From the NCBI GenBank assembly GCA_010909165.1, contig VJWM01000303.1:1-64000 (forward strand): a stretch of 64,000 nucleotides of DNA, read 5' to 3'. The translations under genes were made by a program, and so were the position numbers. The notes below the pieces were generated by a model. That model did not search any database and was not told the origin of the DNA. It was given only the letters and a program-made list of their open reading frames with translations. Positions 44,198-54,811 of the stretch are shown here, one piece after another. Within the stretch, counting starts at the first letter, position 1. The number at the start of each line of letters is the position of its first letter. This DNA comes from Anthoceros angustus (taxonomy: Eukaryota; Streptophyta; Anthocerotopsida; Anthocerotales; Anthocerotaceae).

Positions 44198-46580
44198 ATG
44201 GTGAAGATAGTGAGGAGGGCCGGGGATCTCAGGAGGAAACCTCCACCGGCCACACCACAAGGGAAAAGGAAGAAACACCCAATTCCGAGTTCGAGTGTAG
44301 GCGCTCCAAATTTCACCTCGAGATTTGGAGGCGGGCGCTATCGAGATGAAGATGGAATGGCTGTACTTGGTGCACAGGTGGCACTTTGGTCTGAGTTCGG
44401 GTGTCTTGCGAATGAGAGTGACCAAGTGACGGCCAATTTCCGGAGGATACGGTCAAAGTCATCCACAGGATGTGGAAGGTCGACATTTCCGGGATCGTAT
44501 TTGATCTGGAAGCCCACAAGGGAGGGATCATTCGCGATTCGATTCTCAAGAATCGATCCGGAGGAGGTTATGAGCTATGTTCCTCGACCAAGGAGGAAGT
44601 ATGGTCAAGGCAATGGCTGGAGGATCTCTTTGTTCAAGGAGGTGGAATTTATTCGCCAAGATATGGCTAGGACTAACGTGCGAGGAAGGCGTGCACAGGA
44701 AATTCCCATTTAATGATGATGTATGAGATGTCCGGGGAAAGTTGGTGGATTGGGCCACCATTACATATGAGCAGTGCGGTTGCGGAACCATTTGGTGATG
44801 GAGGAGCAAGAATCGGTTTGTCTCTACCTTCCTCGTACACCTATATCGGAGGAGGAGGTTCTTACAGGTGGTGGAAGAAGCCAAGATAAAGCTACTCGGT
44901 GAGGGTGGTGGAAGGAGAGCCATCGGGAGGATGAAGAGCAGGCGAGAGGCCCTGGGCAAGAGGCGCCACCCCGCGAACCGGCATGAGGCCTCGGGATCGG
45001 GAACCCGAAGGGAAAGAGGCCATAGAAGCACCTCCTACGGTGGAAGGAGGAAAGGATCTGAGACCACCTACGGAGGTTAAGGATTGGTAGGCCCAACACC
45101 GGTGGTGAGTGAACCCCTACGGTGGGACCGGGAGGATGGAGGACCTACGGTGGGAGCTTTACCTCCTACCAAAGAGGTAATGTGAGACTTGTTAGCTGAT
45201 GGGCGGGTGGCAGAAGAACGCCGAGGCGTTGGTGACCTCGCACCAGCGGGAGGAGGCGATGGGAAGTGTTTGAGCAGGCATCCTACAAAGGGTAGTTCTT
45301 GAGGAAGTGGCGCGGGATCTATGGACGCCCTAGTGGGCGTGTCGGGGAGGTGGCGAAGTTCGTCTTGAACTTGAGACCTGAGGAGGAGGAGAGGAAATTG
45401 AGAGCTCAAAACCACCTCAGAAGCAACACTCCGTGCTAGATCGGCGCGGCGGGATGACCACCAAGTTGGTGAATGTGTGGAAATGATTGACGGTCTTAGG
45501 CGGGAGGCAAAATCGGCCAAGAGGGCTGAGGAGTTGGAAGCGCCGGGGAAGGAGAAGGAAGTTGGAAGCTACCTAGCAAGGGTAGGAGGCATCGAGCCGA
45601 CAGGAGGCGGACTCATCTGTGAGGCCAGCGGGACCTTGAAGGCAGAAGGACCTCCCTCGAGAAGTTAGTTGCCATGGAGCAGCGGAAGGAGCATTACAAG
45701 GAAAATCGACGGCTTGGTGAAAGAGCGACAAGGATGGGACAATGTGACCAAGGGTCACAAGAAGCTTTGCAGAGAACTTTTGGAGCGACGCAAGAAGGAC
45801 GACCTTACCCACGCTATGAGGGGAGGCAAGGAAGCCGGAAGGAAGTTTTGATATGGCGATCTTTGGAGGTCTTGGTCATTCGAGGAGGCGAGCGGCCATA
45901 GTGAAAACATGGCGATGGAAGCCATGGAGAAAGATAAGGAGATTGGGAGACTTGCCACAGGTTGGAGGAGGCGGTAGTGGAGAAAAGGCCGCATTGGTAG
46001 GAGTGACAAATCGGTAGGGTGGGGCAGTCGTCATCCCACTAAGGGTCCGCATCATGGCGCACAAAGAAGGAGAGTAGTAGGGTGGCGACCTGTACAACAA
46101 CCTCCTAGAAGCGATTGAGGAAGCCTACGGTGAGGAAGGCGAAAGCAGACCTCAGCACGGCCAAGTGGAATGGCGACGGAGGTGAAACTTTGAGTTGGTA
46201 CAAGGAAAGGCGGTCTGGACATAGCGAGCAAGCAAGTCAAGAAGCACCTCTGGCGGCCGATGGGACCTCCAGGGGCAGTGGAGCTATCAAGCGGGGAGGA
46301 AGAGATTGATGGTAGGATGGTACCAAAGTTCCTACTCGGTAGGGCTGATGAGGAGGAGGAGACCCGGAAGGAGGGTACCTCGGTCGATGAAACCAGTGTG
46401 AGGAAGGAACCCCATAGCAGATCGAAGCGTGGTAGGGCAGAACCGCCTACCAGAGGCGAGGGCAGTGGGGAGGAACCTCAAGGACAAGCAGTAGGAGGAA
46501 TGGAACCTCCTACCACGGTGGAGACCTACCGGTGGGGCGTGGCGGTGCTACGGCAGTCTGGTGACTCTGGAGGTGGGCAA
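44198..46580 (+). pseudogene. U3 ORF of family-3 LTR
   Basis: GCGAGATGGTGAAG opens a basic N-terminus (IVRRAGDLRRKPPPATPQ, GKRKKHP). Then come FTSRFGGGRYRDEDG (30-44), ALWSEFG and a W/L-rich part in shifting frames (44313-44713), SRQWLEDLFVQGG (44600-44645) and SGESWWIGPP (44730). Further on there is a charged helical region: 45477-45668 with REAKSAKRAEELEAPGKEKE, 45669-45851 with KEHYKENRRLGERATR, both resembling the coiled coil of family A. An acidic and Pro/Thr-rich tail ends near 46580 (46260-46586). The layout matches families A and 2, but sequence identity is low. Confidence 0.55.
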
Positions 46581-46848
46581 GGCTAAGCGACCCATCGAAG
46601 GGAAGACATTGAAGGCTGCGAGGCGAGAAGCGTGACGTGGGATGTCGGTGGGACCTTTTCAATGGGGTTTTGTCCCAAGTGGTGCACACCTTGGGAAGTG
46701 TGAGTGTTAAGAGTGGCGGTATGAGCGGATAGGATATTCAGTCAAGGGTGGGGAGGAGGATGAAACGAGGGGGTGACAAGGTCCTATTGTTGGACTTGGC
46801 AAGTCGCCTAGCATTAAACTAGCACGAGTGACCAGTCGACTCCCCACC

Positions 46849-46878
46849 TATAAAAGGGAGGGTGGAAGAATGAATAAA
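46849..46878 (+). promoter_or_regulatory. Core promoter of family-3 LTR (TATA plus AATAAA)
   Basis: CACCTATAAAAGGGAGG with AATAAA at 46873-46878, 0.7 kb before the LTR 3' end; the classic U3/R layout. It lies downstream of the ORF, so the ORF is in U3. The 260 bp between ORF end and this box show nothing else. Confidence 0.65.
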
Positions 46879-47544
46879 CACGGACCTTGCTTTGCCATGC
46901 ATTCTTCGTCTCTCGGCGCATCCCTTTGTGTGTGTGTGTGCGGTGGCCGTCGTCATGGCGGCGAGAAGGCGAAGGTGGGGTTTGATCGGAGGCCCTCGCG
47001 GTGGGTTCGCAGGCTCCTCCTCTCGTGAAAGATTGTTGTTGGATGTGCTTTGTGTTCTGTTGGTTGGCCTCTGCGGGTGTGGCTCGACTACGCTCGCGTC
47101 GGTGTTTGTACAATCGGCCGAGAGAAATACCCATTAGCCGTCACCCAGGCGGTTGTCGCAAGGAGGCGTGCAAGTAAGCGTTCTGAGAGTTAGATTTGGG
47201 ATCGAATGAAGTGAGTTTGTATGATTGTCGTGAGCTATGTTTCTTTGAGAATGGTGAAGCGGTTGGTTATGGGTGTGTCGTTGTAGAGTGATTGATCGTT
47301 GTAGTTGGCATAGGAGAGTGTTGGGGTGGATAAAGGGAATCCGTGGAGGCGGCCGTGGGCGACCGCGCATAACACGTTTTGTTGCCCTGCGAGGACAAGT
47401 AGGCCGGGCGGGATGATGAGGCGAGAGTGAGAGGAGCGACTGCAAACAATCGAACCAAATCTCTTGGGATCGAACCTCGTATTCAGCAATAGTGGATAGT
47501 GTGGCCACCGAGGCGGGCTCCGTGACCGAGGCAAACCTACCACA

Positions 47545-47549
47545 GCGAG
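47545..47549. repeat. Target-site duplication GCGAG, right copy (family-3 LTR)
   Basis: GCGAG directly after CCTACCACA; identical to 39325-39329. Confidence 0.85.
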
Positions 47550-48609
47550 AGATGCCTACAAGAGTAGGTGTGAGGACGAGAGTGGCCACGGAGATTGATG
47601 ATCTCCAAATGCGATTATCATAGCTTGGGGCTCATCTCCACAACAGATTTTGAAGGCCAACAATGAAGTCTTTGTGAGGAGGACATTAGGTCCTCATGAT
47701 GATGACGGAAGGAGCTGCAGCAGTGCGGCCGAGGCCTCACTTTGATGAGGCCACGACATGGCCATGGAGGGAGTCCGAGGAGGAGGAGGAGGAGGCGCGC
47801 ACCCGGGTAGAAGATGGTGCGGAAGGAGGACGGCCCGCCCTCAGGGGTCACCCTACCACGGTGGGTGACCACCCTACCACGATGTCTGCCGGACTAGTGG
47901 TGAGCACCTCTGTGTAGTCGGACTGGGTAAGCAGCAGGGCGAGGAGCCTGCTGGGAGTCGGGCGGAGGCTGGTGAATGAAGGAGGGGTGGCATACCCGGA
48001 GAAGGAGGCGGGCGGTGGGAGAACCTGAGGAGATCGGGGTCAGGCCGACCGAGGAAGGGGAGGGTGAAAAGTTCCCTCACCCCACGAGCAAGAGAGGAGC
48101 CCGGGCCAGGAGAGGAGACTAATGCCAAAAGGGCCCGGAGAAGTTAGTGGAAACATCGGCCAACAATTGGGGAGGAAGACTCTTTGAGAATGCTCCAAGC
48201 TAGGTATGGACAAACCAAATAGGAGGAAAGGAGCAAGGAGGATTCCAACCCAAGAGACATCACCGATGGAGAGGAAGAAGAAGAAGGAGAGAGGGATTAG
48301 ACTACCATGGTAGGTAGTCAGACTACCCCGGTAGTCTGCCAGACTACCGCGGTAGGGTGCTGATGGACGGAACGCAACCAGGCGGCGGAGGCTGAAGAAA
48401 AGGGTGCCTAAGTGCGCGGAGGGGGGCGCGATTGCTGGAGGATGAGCGGAACCGAGGCGCCGTCCCGAGGAGCAGGAGGAAGGGGCAGATTGGTACTTGC
48501 TCCACACATTAGGAAGACGACAGAATTTGGGGAAGGGACAGGAGCAAAAAGAGGGCGAGAGAGCCAATCCACAGGAGATGCGTCGCCACCCCAGCAGGAT
48601 ATGGACTAG
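47550..48609 (+). pseudogene. U3 ORF of plus-strand LTR A, C-terminal part
   Basis: It resumes the coiled-coil gene with a stretch equivalent to 5160-5190 of LTR1 (TTGATGATCTCCAAATG). It passes the Arg/Glu-rich and P/T/G region with three palindromes, CTACCATGGTAG (48302), CTACCCCGGTAG (48323) and CTACCGCGGTAG (48344). It ends with GQIGT/CSTHREDD-type sequence corresponding to QIVLAPHIRK of LTR1, then PPQQDMD and a stop at 48607-48609. Frames shift repeatedly. GGAAATAATAAAATATT at 48768-48784 is a possible poly(A) signal about 165 bp after the stop. Confidence 0.6.
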
Positions 48610-48838
48610 GTATGGTCAAGGACCATAAATGAACTTGGAGAGAATAGGAAGGATTGGTGAGAAAGACTGACATCCTTTGAGGATGATCTTAGATGAAGTT
48701 GCTAGAATAGAATTTACCTAGAATCAAGCAGTAGACTTAGATGCCAGGCCTTAAATACTGGCGGTAGGAAATAATAAAATATTGGGAAAGGTGGCCTGCA
48801 ACAGGGTCACCCGAGGGAGGTTGTATGTGGAAGGCCTC

Positions 48839-48848
48839 CTATAAGAGG
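48839..48848 (+). promoter_or_regulatory. Core TATA box of plus-strand LTR A
   Basis: CTATAAGAGG, 230 bp after the ORF stop and 840 bp before the LTR end; the same box as in LTR1-3. From here to 49680 is R/U5 sequence without ORFs that are conserved between copies. Confidence 0.6.
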
Positions 48849-49680
48849 AGGAGGATTTCACAAAGTAAAGTATCACGTCTTGCGCTTCCATACTCGCGAG
48901 TCCTTTGCCCTTGTAAAGGAATTTCGTGACGGCTGTGAGCCAACGCAGCGTCTGGTAGAGAAGTCGCGGTGGTCGGAGTGCTTGGTGGAGGCTTGCTCCT
49001 CAAGTGCCTAAACGAGTTGCTCCCCTTGTGAATGGTTGCTTTGTGAAATTGCTTTGCTTTGGGTGTGTGGCAATGCCTGTGAACTCTCGGCGAGGTTGAT
49101 CCACAGGAAAGACTCCTGGAGGTGCTCGTGGTGTCAAACTCAGCAACCGCCCAAGGAAGAACTTGGTGGGCCAGGCCGCGATTGTCGTAAGGGCAAGTCG
49201 AGCGATGGCCCAAACCGAGGTTAGAATAGGAGGAAGAGAAGGAGATGAGTAGAGGATTAGAGTGTAGGTGTTAGCGGAAGGCCACAGGCAGAGCCTAAGG
49301 GACGAATCCCAAATCGCAAGTAAAAGAGCGCTCCACGAGTGGAGGATTGGTCTTAGAAGTAGGGACGAATGGCGCGGATCGGGGTCCACAGGCGCGTGGT
49401 AGGCTCCTCGCTAAGGCGGGACCTCAATGGTGTCTTGTGTTGTAGGTTGAGAATTGGTAGTCTTCGGAGCAAAAGGTGCGGTGCATTGTAAGAGGAGTGA
49501 GTGAGGGCGCCTTGCTTGTTTAGAAGGTGAGAAGTGTGTCACTGCAGTGATCGGCTTCCACAAGACTCCGAACTTTCACACGAGTCTCATGGGACGAAAC
49601 CCAACGTACGAAGCGACAGTGGGATAAGTGTGGCCGCTAGAGGGGGAAGCCTCGGAAGCCCCGGGGTTTTCCCTCCCACA

Positions 49681-50001
49681 TGAGGATAGCGGGATAGTTC
49701 TCATGGAGAACTGGCGATGAGAAGAGGTCTCCTATGCCATCTTTGCCTGATGAGGCCGTAGCCCTCATGGTGGAGGAACTCAAGCTAAGTTAAGAACGGA
49801 TGGAGGATGGAGAGAGTGGCCGACCAGGCCCACAGAGGAATGGTCTTCTAGAGGTCTGGGTGGACCAACGAGTTGACACCTATGCAAGGAGCTGGAGAAG
49901 GAGGGCAGTGTTGGCCTTCAGTAAGGAAGAGTGGAGAATTTAGCGGGAGCTCCAGTCCTACTAGAGCTCTATAGTCGGAGGAGATCGGTGACACAGTCAA
50001 A
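49681..50001 (+). pseudogene. Continuation of LTR B U3 ORF, then unassigned
   Basis: EDSGIVLMENWR at 49682-49720 corresponds to SSGIALLERTNG of family A, so this continues the ORF cut at 31324. Similarity fades by about 49930. No LTR end or PBS is recognisable before the gag ATG at 50002. Confidence 0.45.
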
Positions 50002-51540
50002 ATGGAGCAAGAGACTATGCCCAACAAGAACGATGTCTTCATTGGAAGACACGGGACGATGTCCTTGGCAGATTTCAAGGAAAGTTTTGCTAGAACATTG
50101 CAGAGATGAAGCTCAAGTACAAGGACGAGCTTACAGCAGAAATGGCTTTTTTGAAGATGGCATCATTTCTGGCAGGAGAATCATGGATGTATTATAGGAA
50201 TTGAAGGAGGTGGTGCTCGCTGCTAGTGAAGCTCGATGAAACAAAAAGAAGGAGGTCATAGCGAAAGAGGAAGCTGTCAAACCAACCAAGGAAGATGACT
50301 TGGAATATCTAGTGAACATCATGTTCAGAAAGTTTAAGAACATGTTCCCTACCTCGTCTTTAGAGAAGATTCAGGAGTTGTTGAAGTTTACCATCAAGCC
50401 TAACGAGCCATTGCAAACTGCTTATTTAAGGTTGAGGCAGTTGGTGGCAGACACTGGCATCAAAACTCTAAGGGAGGCAGCTAAGATCTTCATGGCGGCA
50501 TTGCAACCTAGGCAACGAAGGAAAGTTGCCGATGCTGTCCACGCAGCATTTGGGGAAAAGTACAAGTTATTGGAGGTCTATCAAATAGCTAAGAAAGTGC
50601 TGAAGGATGATGCTATCACTAACGCGTATTGGGAGGAACACATTCTTGTGAGGAGCAGCAGTGCCGGACATCAGGGAGGATCGAATTATCAGCAAAAGCC
50701 AGCATATAGGGATCAGGGCCAAACCTTTGGTCAGAACAAGGGAGCAATAGCCAAGGCTAACAACGCGGCCGAAAGTCCAAATGCCAAGTATGGCAGATGC
50801 AGAGGCTCACACAAGTCGTTTCAGTGTGATTATCGGCCTGGACGACCGAAAGGGAAGGAGGCCTGTAAGGCGTACAATCCGTGGGGACAAATTGAAGCAG
50901 CCTGCTAGGAGGCTCATCCTGAGCTCAAGCCAAAGGAGATGGCTGGGGCTAAGTTAGAAAAAGGCAGGCAGGTTCCCACTCAAAAGGTCAACATGGGACA
51001 AGTTGAGCAATTGCAAAAGGAGCTTGCTAGCATAATGAGTTGCACAGTACCAGTAGAAGAAGACTCGGACTATTTTGATGTGGAGGTCTACGCATTGTCA
51101 GTAGCCACAAGGCGCTCAAAGAAAAGGAAGGTCATGTTTGACCTCGGTGATGGAGTCACTGGCAAGGAGACGATGGTTCGAGAGTAGTTGAAGATGCTAG
51201 AATCATTCAGAAGTAAGAAGATGGAGGCAATGAAATGATAAAAGAGTCTAGCCCGCAGCCAAGTGCAGAAGCACTGCTGGAGAGAGCAATGCAGGCTCCA
51301 GTTGTCAACCTCAAAGACCGTGGTGGGAAAGGCTCTCAGTTCAAGAAGGTGATGCAACTTGGATTCACAAAGAGGCGGACACAAGTGGAGCAGTGGCCGC
51401 GATGGCCACCTAAAGGGAGAACATTTGAAGCCTGGAGCAAGAGGTCAAGGTAGCCGACTTAGCCATGGTGATGAACAAAGGTAGAGAAATCACCTTTGAT
51501 GGCTATGCACCAACCAACGTGTTGGTAGATACTAGAGCAG
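50002..51540 (+). pseudogene. Ty3/gypsy gag and start of protease
   Basis: ATG at 50002. TMSLADFKESFARTLQ and EMAFLKMASFLAGESWM come in two frames. The long open frame 50300-50908 then gives LEYLVNIMFRKFKNMFPTSS, EKIQELLKFTIKPNEPLQTA and LRQLVADTGIKTLREAAKIF. This is the alpha-helical capsid of a gypsy gag. After a Gln/Ser/Gly-rich linker, YGRCRGSHKSFQC (residues about 160-172) looks like a degraded zinc knuckle. Frame 50939-51187 is acidic, with SYFDVEVYAL-like sequence. At about 51505 DGYAPTNVLVDTRADLV is an aspartic protease with DTR where DTG is expected. It stops at the CACTA-like end. Confidence 0.75.
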
Positions 51541-51673
51541 ATCTGGTAACACGATAATCCTGGAAGGAGGTTAATATACGAACCCCTTCCACACTTCCGA
51601 AACCCCCTTCACAGAAAAGACACCGTTCCAGAATTGCGCGTTATGGCGATTCCATAGTCAATTGGACCATGCT

Positions 51674-51945
51674 ACCCTACTAGAAAAGGGCAGCCTATGT
51701 TACACTTTATGTTAAGATTTGGACCCCTGGATGTAACACTCATGTTGCAATTTTGGGGCCATGTAACACTTTTTGGGCCCCTTGTTACACTTTGGCTTGG
51801 AAACCGCACTTGGTTGCAATCATGTTGCAATGGTGTTGCAATTATGTTAAGATGAAGTGAGAGGTGCTTTTTCCTCTCTCAAGAATGTGCAACATCTAAA
51901 GTGTTACAAGAGAGGTCTTGTAACACTTTTGTAGGCTTGGTATCA
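51674..51945. mobile_element. CACTA-like DNA transposon terminus with subterminal repeats
   Basis: CCTACTAGAAAAGGG at 51676-51690 resembles the plant CACTA terminal repeat (CACTA...AGAAAA) with the first CA lost. The next 260 bp contain at least six copies of TGTTACACTTT or TGTAACACT in both orientations and five of GTTGCAA. This is the arrangement of transposase-binding subterminal repeats. The opposite end is not found in the window, nor is a transposase. Confidence 0.5.
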
Positions 51946-53071
51946 ACCTCCTCCCCATCCACCATTTCCCTTTACTTTTGCCCTATTCTACGCAGGAGGG
52001 GAAGAAGAAAATTGCGAATCGAACGGGAGGGCGGAAGTTTCCTGTAGATGCATACGATGACGAATAGAAAGTGCCTAGATGGAGGCATAAGCCGGGCGAC
52101 ACCAAATCGCCTCCGTGCAGTACAATCTTGTAGAGCCATAATCTCACGGTGATGCATAAGGTGATAGGTGGGACAGATCTTGTGGGCCAGAAGCCGATGG
52201 CTATTGGTGACGTGGAAGACAACCGCATGCCGGTATGCTTCAAAGTAGGGGTATAAAGGTCGATATTTACACAAATAGTAAATACAAAGTATCGTATCAT
52301 GAATATGTATGGACGTGTCACAACATATATATACAAACTTCTTTTATATGAAATTGAATACGGCCGTATAGCACTTAAAATAATATAGTACATTTATCAC
52401 AGTAGATGATATGCGTACCGTATGAAGGATGTATTGATACAGGTATTTATATGTGGTCGTATTGATGGGCGTATCAGTGGTAACTACCAAGTAAAACGTG
52501 GTATTCAGCATGCCCATCATGAGTTATCCAGCGTTAATGGGTTTCGACAACAAGCTGTCCATTTGCCTTACACCTGCTCCCTCCTCTTTCTTCCGCCTTC
52601 TTGGACATTTTCCTCTTCCGTCCTCGTTCTCCACAGCTATCGAGCCGTGCCCTTGTCACTCGCCCATCGCCGCCTCCTCTACTCCTGCCTCTTTTCCTCT
52701 TTGGCCTCCACCTTTATCACGGGCATTGCCTCAACTAGGGCTCCATGAGTCCATGCTCAAGATCCGAGAAGCAAGGTATGTGTCGGCTCAGTGTACGCCG
52801 CCCAGACTCGCCTCCTCTCGGCGTCCATGTTCTCTGTGCATCCCCCATGTCCTCCCCCTTGGCCTCCATCTGCATTGGCCTTTGCCGATATCAATCGCAC
52901 TCGCATGATGCCCTCTAGTCCTTCCTTCTCCCCTCGACCAACCGCCTCATGTTCGTTCGCGCCTTTGCCTGCCCTTGGGCTGCGTAGGGTGATCCATCAG
53001 ATGCTTCCGGTGGTCGTCCCTGCTCGAGCACGACTCTGCCCTCAACACACCTTCTTCCACGCCATCCAGCG
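51946..53071. other. Unassigned spacer
   Basis: 52250-52450 is AT-rich with TACATATA-type stretches and 52500-53070 is C/T-rich. Frames are open on both strands because of composition, and none shows a domain. It could be the inner part of the CACTA element. Confidence 0.3.
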
Positions 53072-53632
53072 TCACTCCATCTTATCCCGGCTCCACCTCC
53101 GCGCATGGTCACACCGGTGAGCACCCTCCACCTCTTTTCCATTATTTGCTTGCTGCCCACCTGACACAGCCCTCGTCGCCCTGCCTCCATTTACCCCATT
53201 CCCAGGCATGCAACTTCCACCAACCCTGGGCGATCGTGGTGTCGCGGGCACCATAATATCGTCCACACTGTCACTTGGTTCCTCCCTCCGGTGCCTCCCT
53301 CTTGCATGCTTCCTCAAGACTGTGCCTCGCCGTCTCCACTTCCCCGCTCCTTGTTCATCGTCGCCTTTCCCCTCATTCAAAGTCTCGTTGTGCCTCGCCC
53401 CCTTTGGCCTCCTTCCTCCCAAGCCCCCTTCCACGCCATCTGCATTCCTTGATAGCCTCTCGACGTCCACATCACCACCTCGTGCACCATCGTTGCCCCC
53501 CACCCCTTCCTTCCGTCGTCTCCGAAAGGCCACCATATCAGGATCCATCTCCAATTCAATGTCATTAAGCAAAATGGTCATTTCCCTTGTTCTCCTTGCA
53601 ATAGCCTGAACCTCTGGGGTCTTGTTATACAC
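53072..53632 (-). CDS. Uncharacterised 186-codon ORF
   Basis: The minus frame starts at 53632 with a mixed segment EVQAIARRTREMTILLND and LEMDPDMVAFRRRR (residues 7-40), then continues as Gly/Arg-rich low-complexity protein to the end. Upstream the minus strand reads PEFLQQ followed by GTAAGA, which could be a splice donor or the end of another frame. Only the first 40 residues look coding; the rest may reflect GC-rich composition. Function unknown. 53633-53829 shows nothing further. Confidence 0.3.
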   Translation of the reverse strand: MYNKTPEVQAIARRTREMTILLNDIELEMDPDMVAFRRRRKEGVGGNDGARGGDVDVERLSRNADGVEGGLGGRRPKGARHNETLNEGKGDDEQGAGKWRRRGTVLRKHARGRHRREEPSDSVDDIMVPATPRSPRVGGSCMPGNGVNGGRATRAVSGGQQANNGKEVEGAHRCDHARRWSRDKME

Positions 53633-53829
53633 TCCCTATCTTACCTGCTGAAGGAACTCAGGCACAGAACCCCCACTATCGCCCCTTGCACGATTTCCAC
53701 CCGGCCCCTTTCACGATTTCCACTTTCCCTTCTAGCAATCGCTGCCACCGCCCGGCCCTCGAAAGGTTGCCTCCCCTTGTCTCCAAGCTTGAACGCCTGC
53801 CAGCATGCCAGGTGCACCTGTGTTACCCT

Positions 53830-54429
53830 GTGGAAGACCACATGTACACTAACCCTCCTCCGAAGTGTCGGGATGAACGATTTTTTTGTTTTTGGTGTGT
53901 TAGTGTAGTGAAGTGCTTTGGGAATCGTCCGGGTAAGGCCTTTTATACGGAAATGGTCCTTAGCCCATGGTGATAATAATAATTTTTTTGGGTCCTTTAG
54001 TTTTGACCCTGGATAGGTAGGTCAGGAATAGAGTCCTTGGGTTTTGGTGATTTTTGGAATAAGAGGTGTCTATATATGCTAGGAATGCCCACAATATGCC
54101 ACAAGGCAGTCAAGTGGGAGGTGGCTAGCTCCACCACAGTGGCAAAAAGACGTCTGAGACGGGAGTTTACAACCCTAGTGGCGGGCTCGGTCGGCATCGG
54201 AAGAAGAACACACCCGACACCGCGGTGTGAATTTCTAGGAGAGAGCATCATGGTGGCGAGCTGACAGGCAGGCGCCGCATGCAATGCGGGCCAAATCACC
54301 GTTTTTGGCTGCGGTGGCGGTAGCCGTCGATCAGTCGGTGAGGAGGAACCACGCGGGCGGGCGAACTCGCGAAAGGGGGAAAGAGGCGCTGAGGCAGGAG
54401 GACCAGCGCGAAGAGGAGCGGAAGGAGCG
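53830..54429 (+). repeat. Family-2 giant LTR (copy 2), 5' part
   Basis: TGTGGAAGACCACATG and the following 600 bp align with 39948-40525, including a poly-T run and TATA (54070-54078). It is interrupted at 54429 (GGAAGGAGCG) by copia C4; the continuous site is at 40515-40532 in copy 1. Confidence 0.8.
54070..54078 (+). promoter_or_regulatory. Upstream TATA box of family-2 LTR (copy 2)
   Basis: GTGTCTATATATGCTAGG, as in copy 1. Confidence 0.55.
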
Positions 54430-54688
54430 TGAAGATTTTATGGACTAATGTAGATCAATTAAACATTATAGAATAATTACATTGTTGGATCAAGAAAGAA
54501 GTAAGTTGCTTATGCATGAAAAGACAACTAAAACTAAATTTAATGAAGCGTTGTATCTATTCACTTAGAGACGTAACCCTAATGAAACGACACCATATCT
54601 AGTAAACCCTAGCTTATCATATCTTGGTAATATATGGATAACTTAAACCCCTAAACCCTAACTATGATATCAACATTGTATATCATTA
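54430..54688 (-). repeat. 3' LTR of copia C4
   Basis: TGAAGATTTTATGG to ATATCATTA. It contains ACTTAAACCCCTAAACCC. Nearly identical to 60940-61198. Confidence 0.9.
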
Positions 54689-54700
54689 CTCCCACTTGTT
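54689..54700 (-). promoter_or_regulatory. Polypurine tract of copia C4
   Basis: The minus strand reads AACAAGTGGGAG at the edge of the 3' LTR. Confidence 0.65.
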
Positions 54701-54811
54701 GTAAATAGTTAGATACGTCCCTTTGTGTGAAGCTCGTGAGATCGGAGTTGAGCTCGGGTTTTCAATCTTGGTTTTGCCATATTGTGGTGGTAGAGCTTTC
54801 GCCCCATCTTC

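Larger units (their letters stand above)
39330..47544 (+). mobile_element. Family-3 giant LTR, inserted as solo LTR (with a nested family-2 LTR)
   Basis: It begins TGTGGAACG and ends CCTACCACA, flanked by perfect GCGAG repeats in the middle of the A-type ORF. No PBS, gag or pol lies inside apart from the nested family-2 unit (39948 to about 43828). Removing that leaves about 4.3 kb with the A-type plan: TATA at 39537, ORF from 44198, core TATA 46849 and AATAAA 46873. It is therefore a solo LTR of a third family. Confidence 0.8.
31325..49680 (+). mobile_element. Plus-strand A-type giant LTR split by two later insertions
   Basis: Segments 31325-33214, 38169-39329 and 47545-49680 join into one LTR of about 5.18 kb (TGTGGAATGC ... 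CCTCCCACA) that is collinear with the minus-strand A-type LTRs. No PBS follows the 3' end, so it is a solo LTR or truncated copy. Left flank GTAGG and right flank TGAGG agree only at three of five positions. It sits in the ORF of LTR B. Confidence 0.75.

Noticed and set aside
43449-46942. (GT)n tracts as a shared regulatory element of families 2 and 3
   Set aside because: Their distances from the core TATA boxes differ (about 590 versus 76 bp), so common function is not supported.
31320-49685. Exact target-site duplication for the plus-strand A-type LTR
   Set aside because: GTAGG on the left and TGAGG on the right agree only partly; not claimed as a duplication.
54640-54665. Telomere-like CCCCTAAACCCTAAC
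   Set aside because: Only two imperfect units, present in both LTRs of C4 as ordinary LTR sequence; not an interstitial telomere array.
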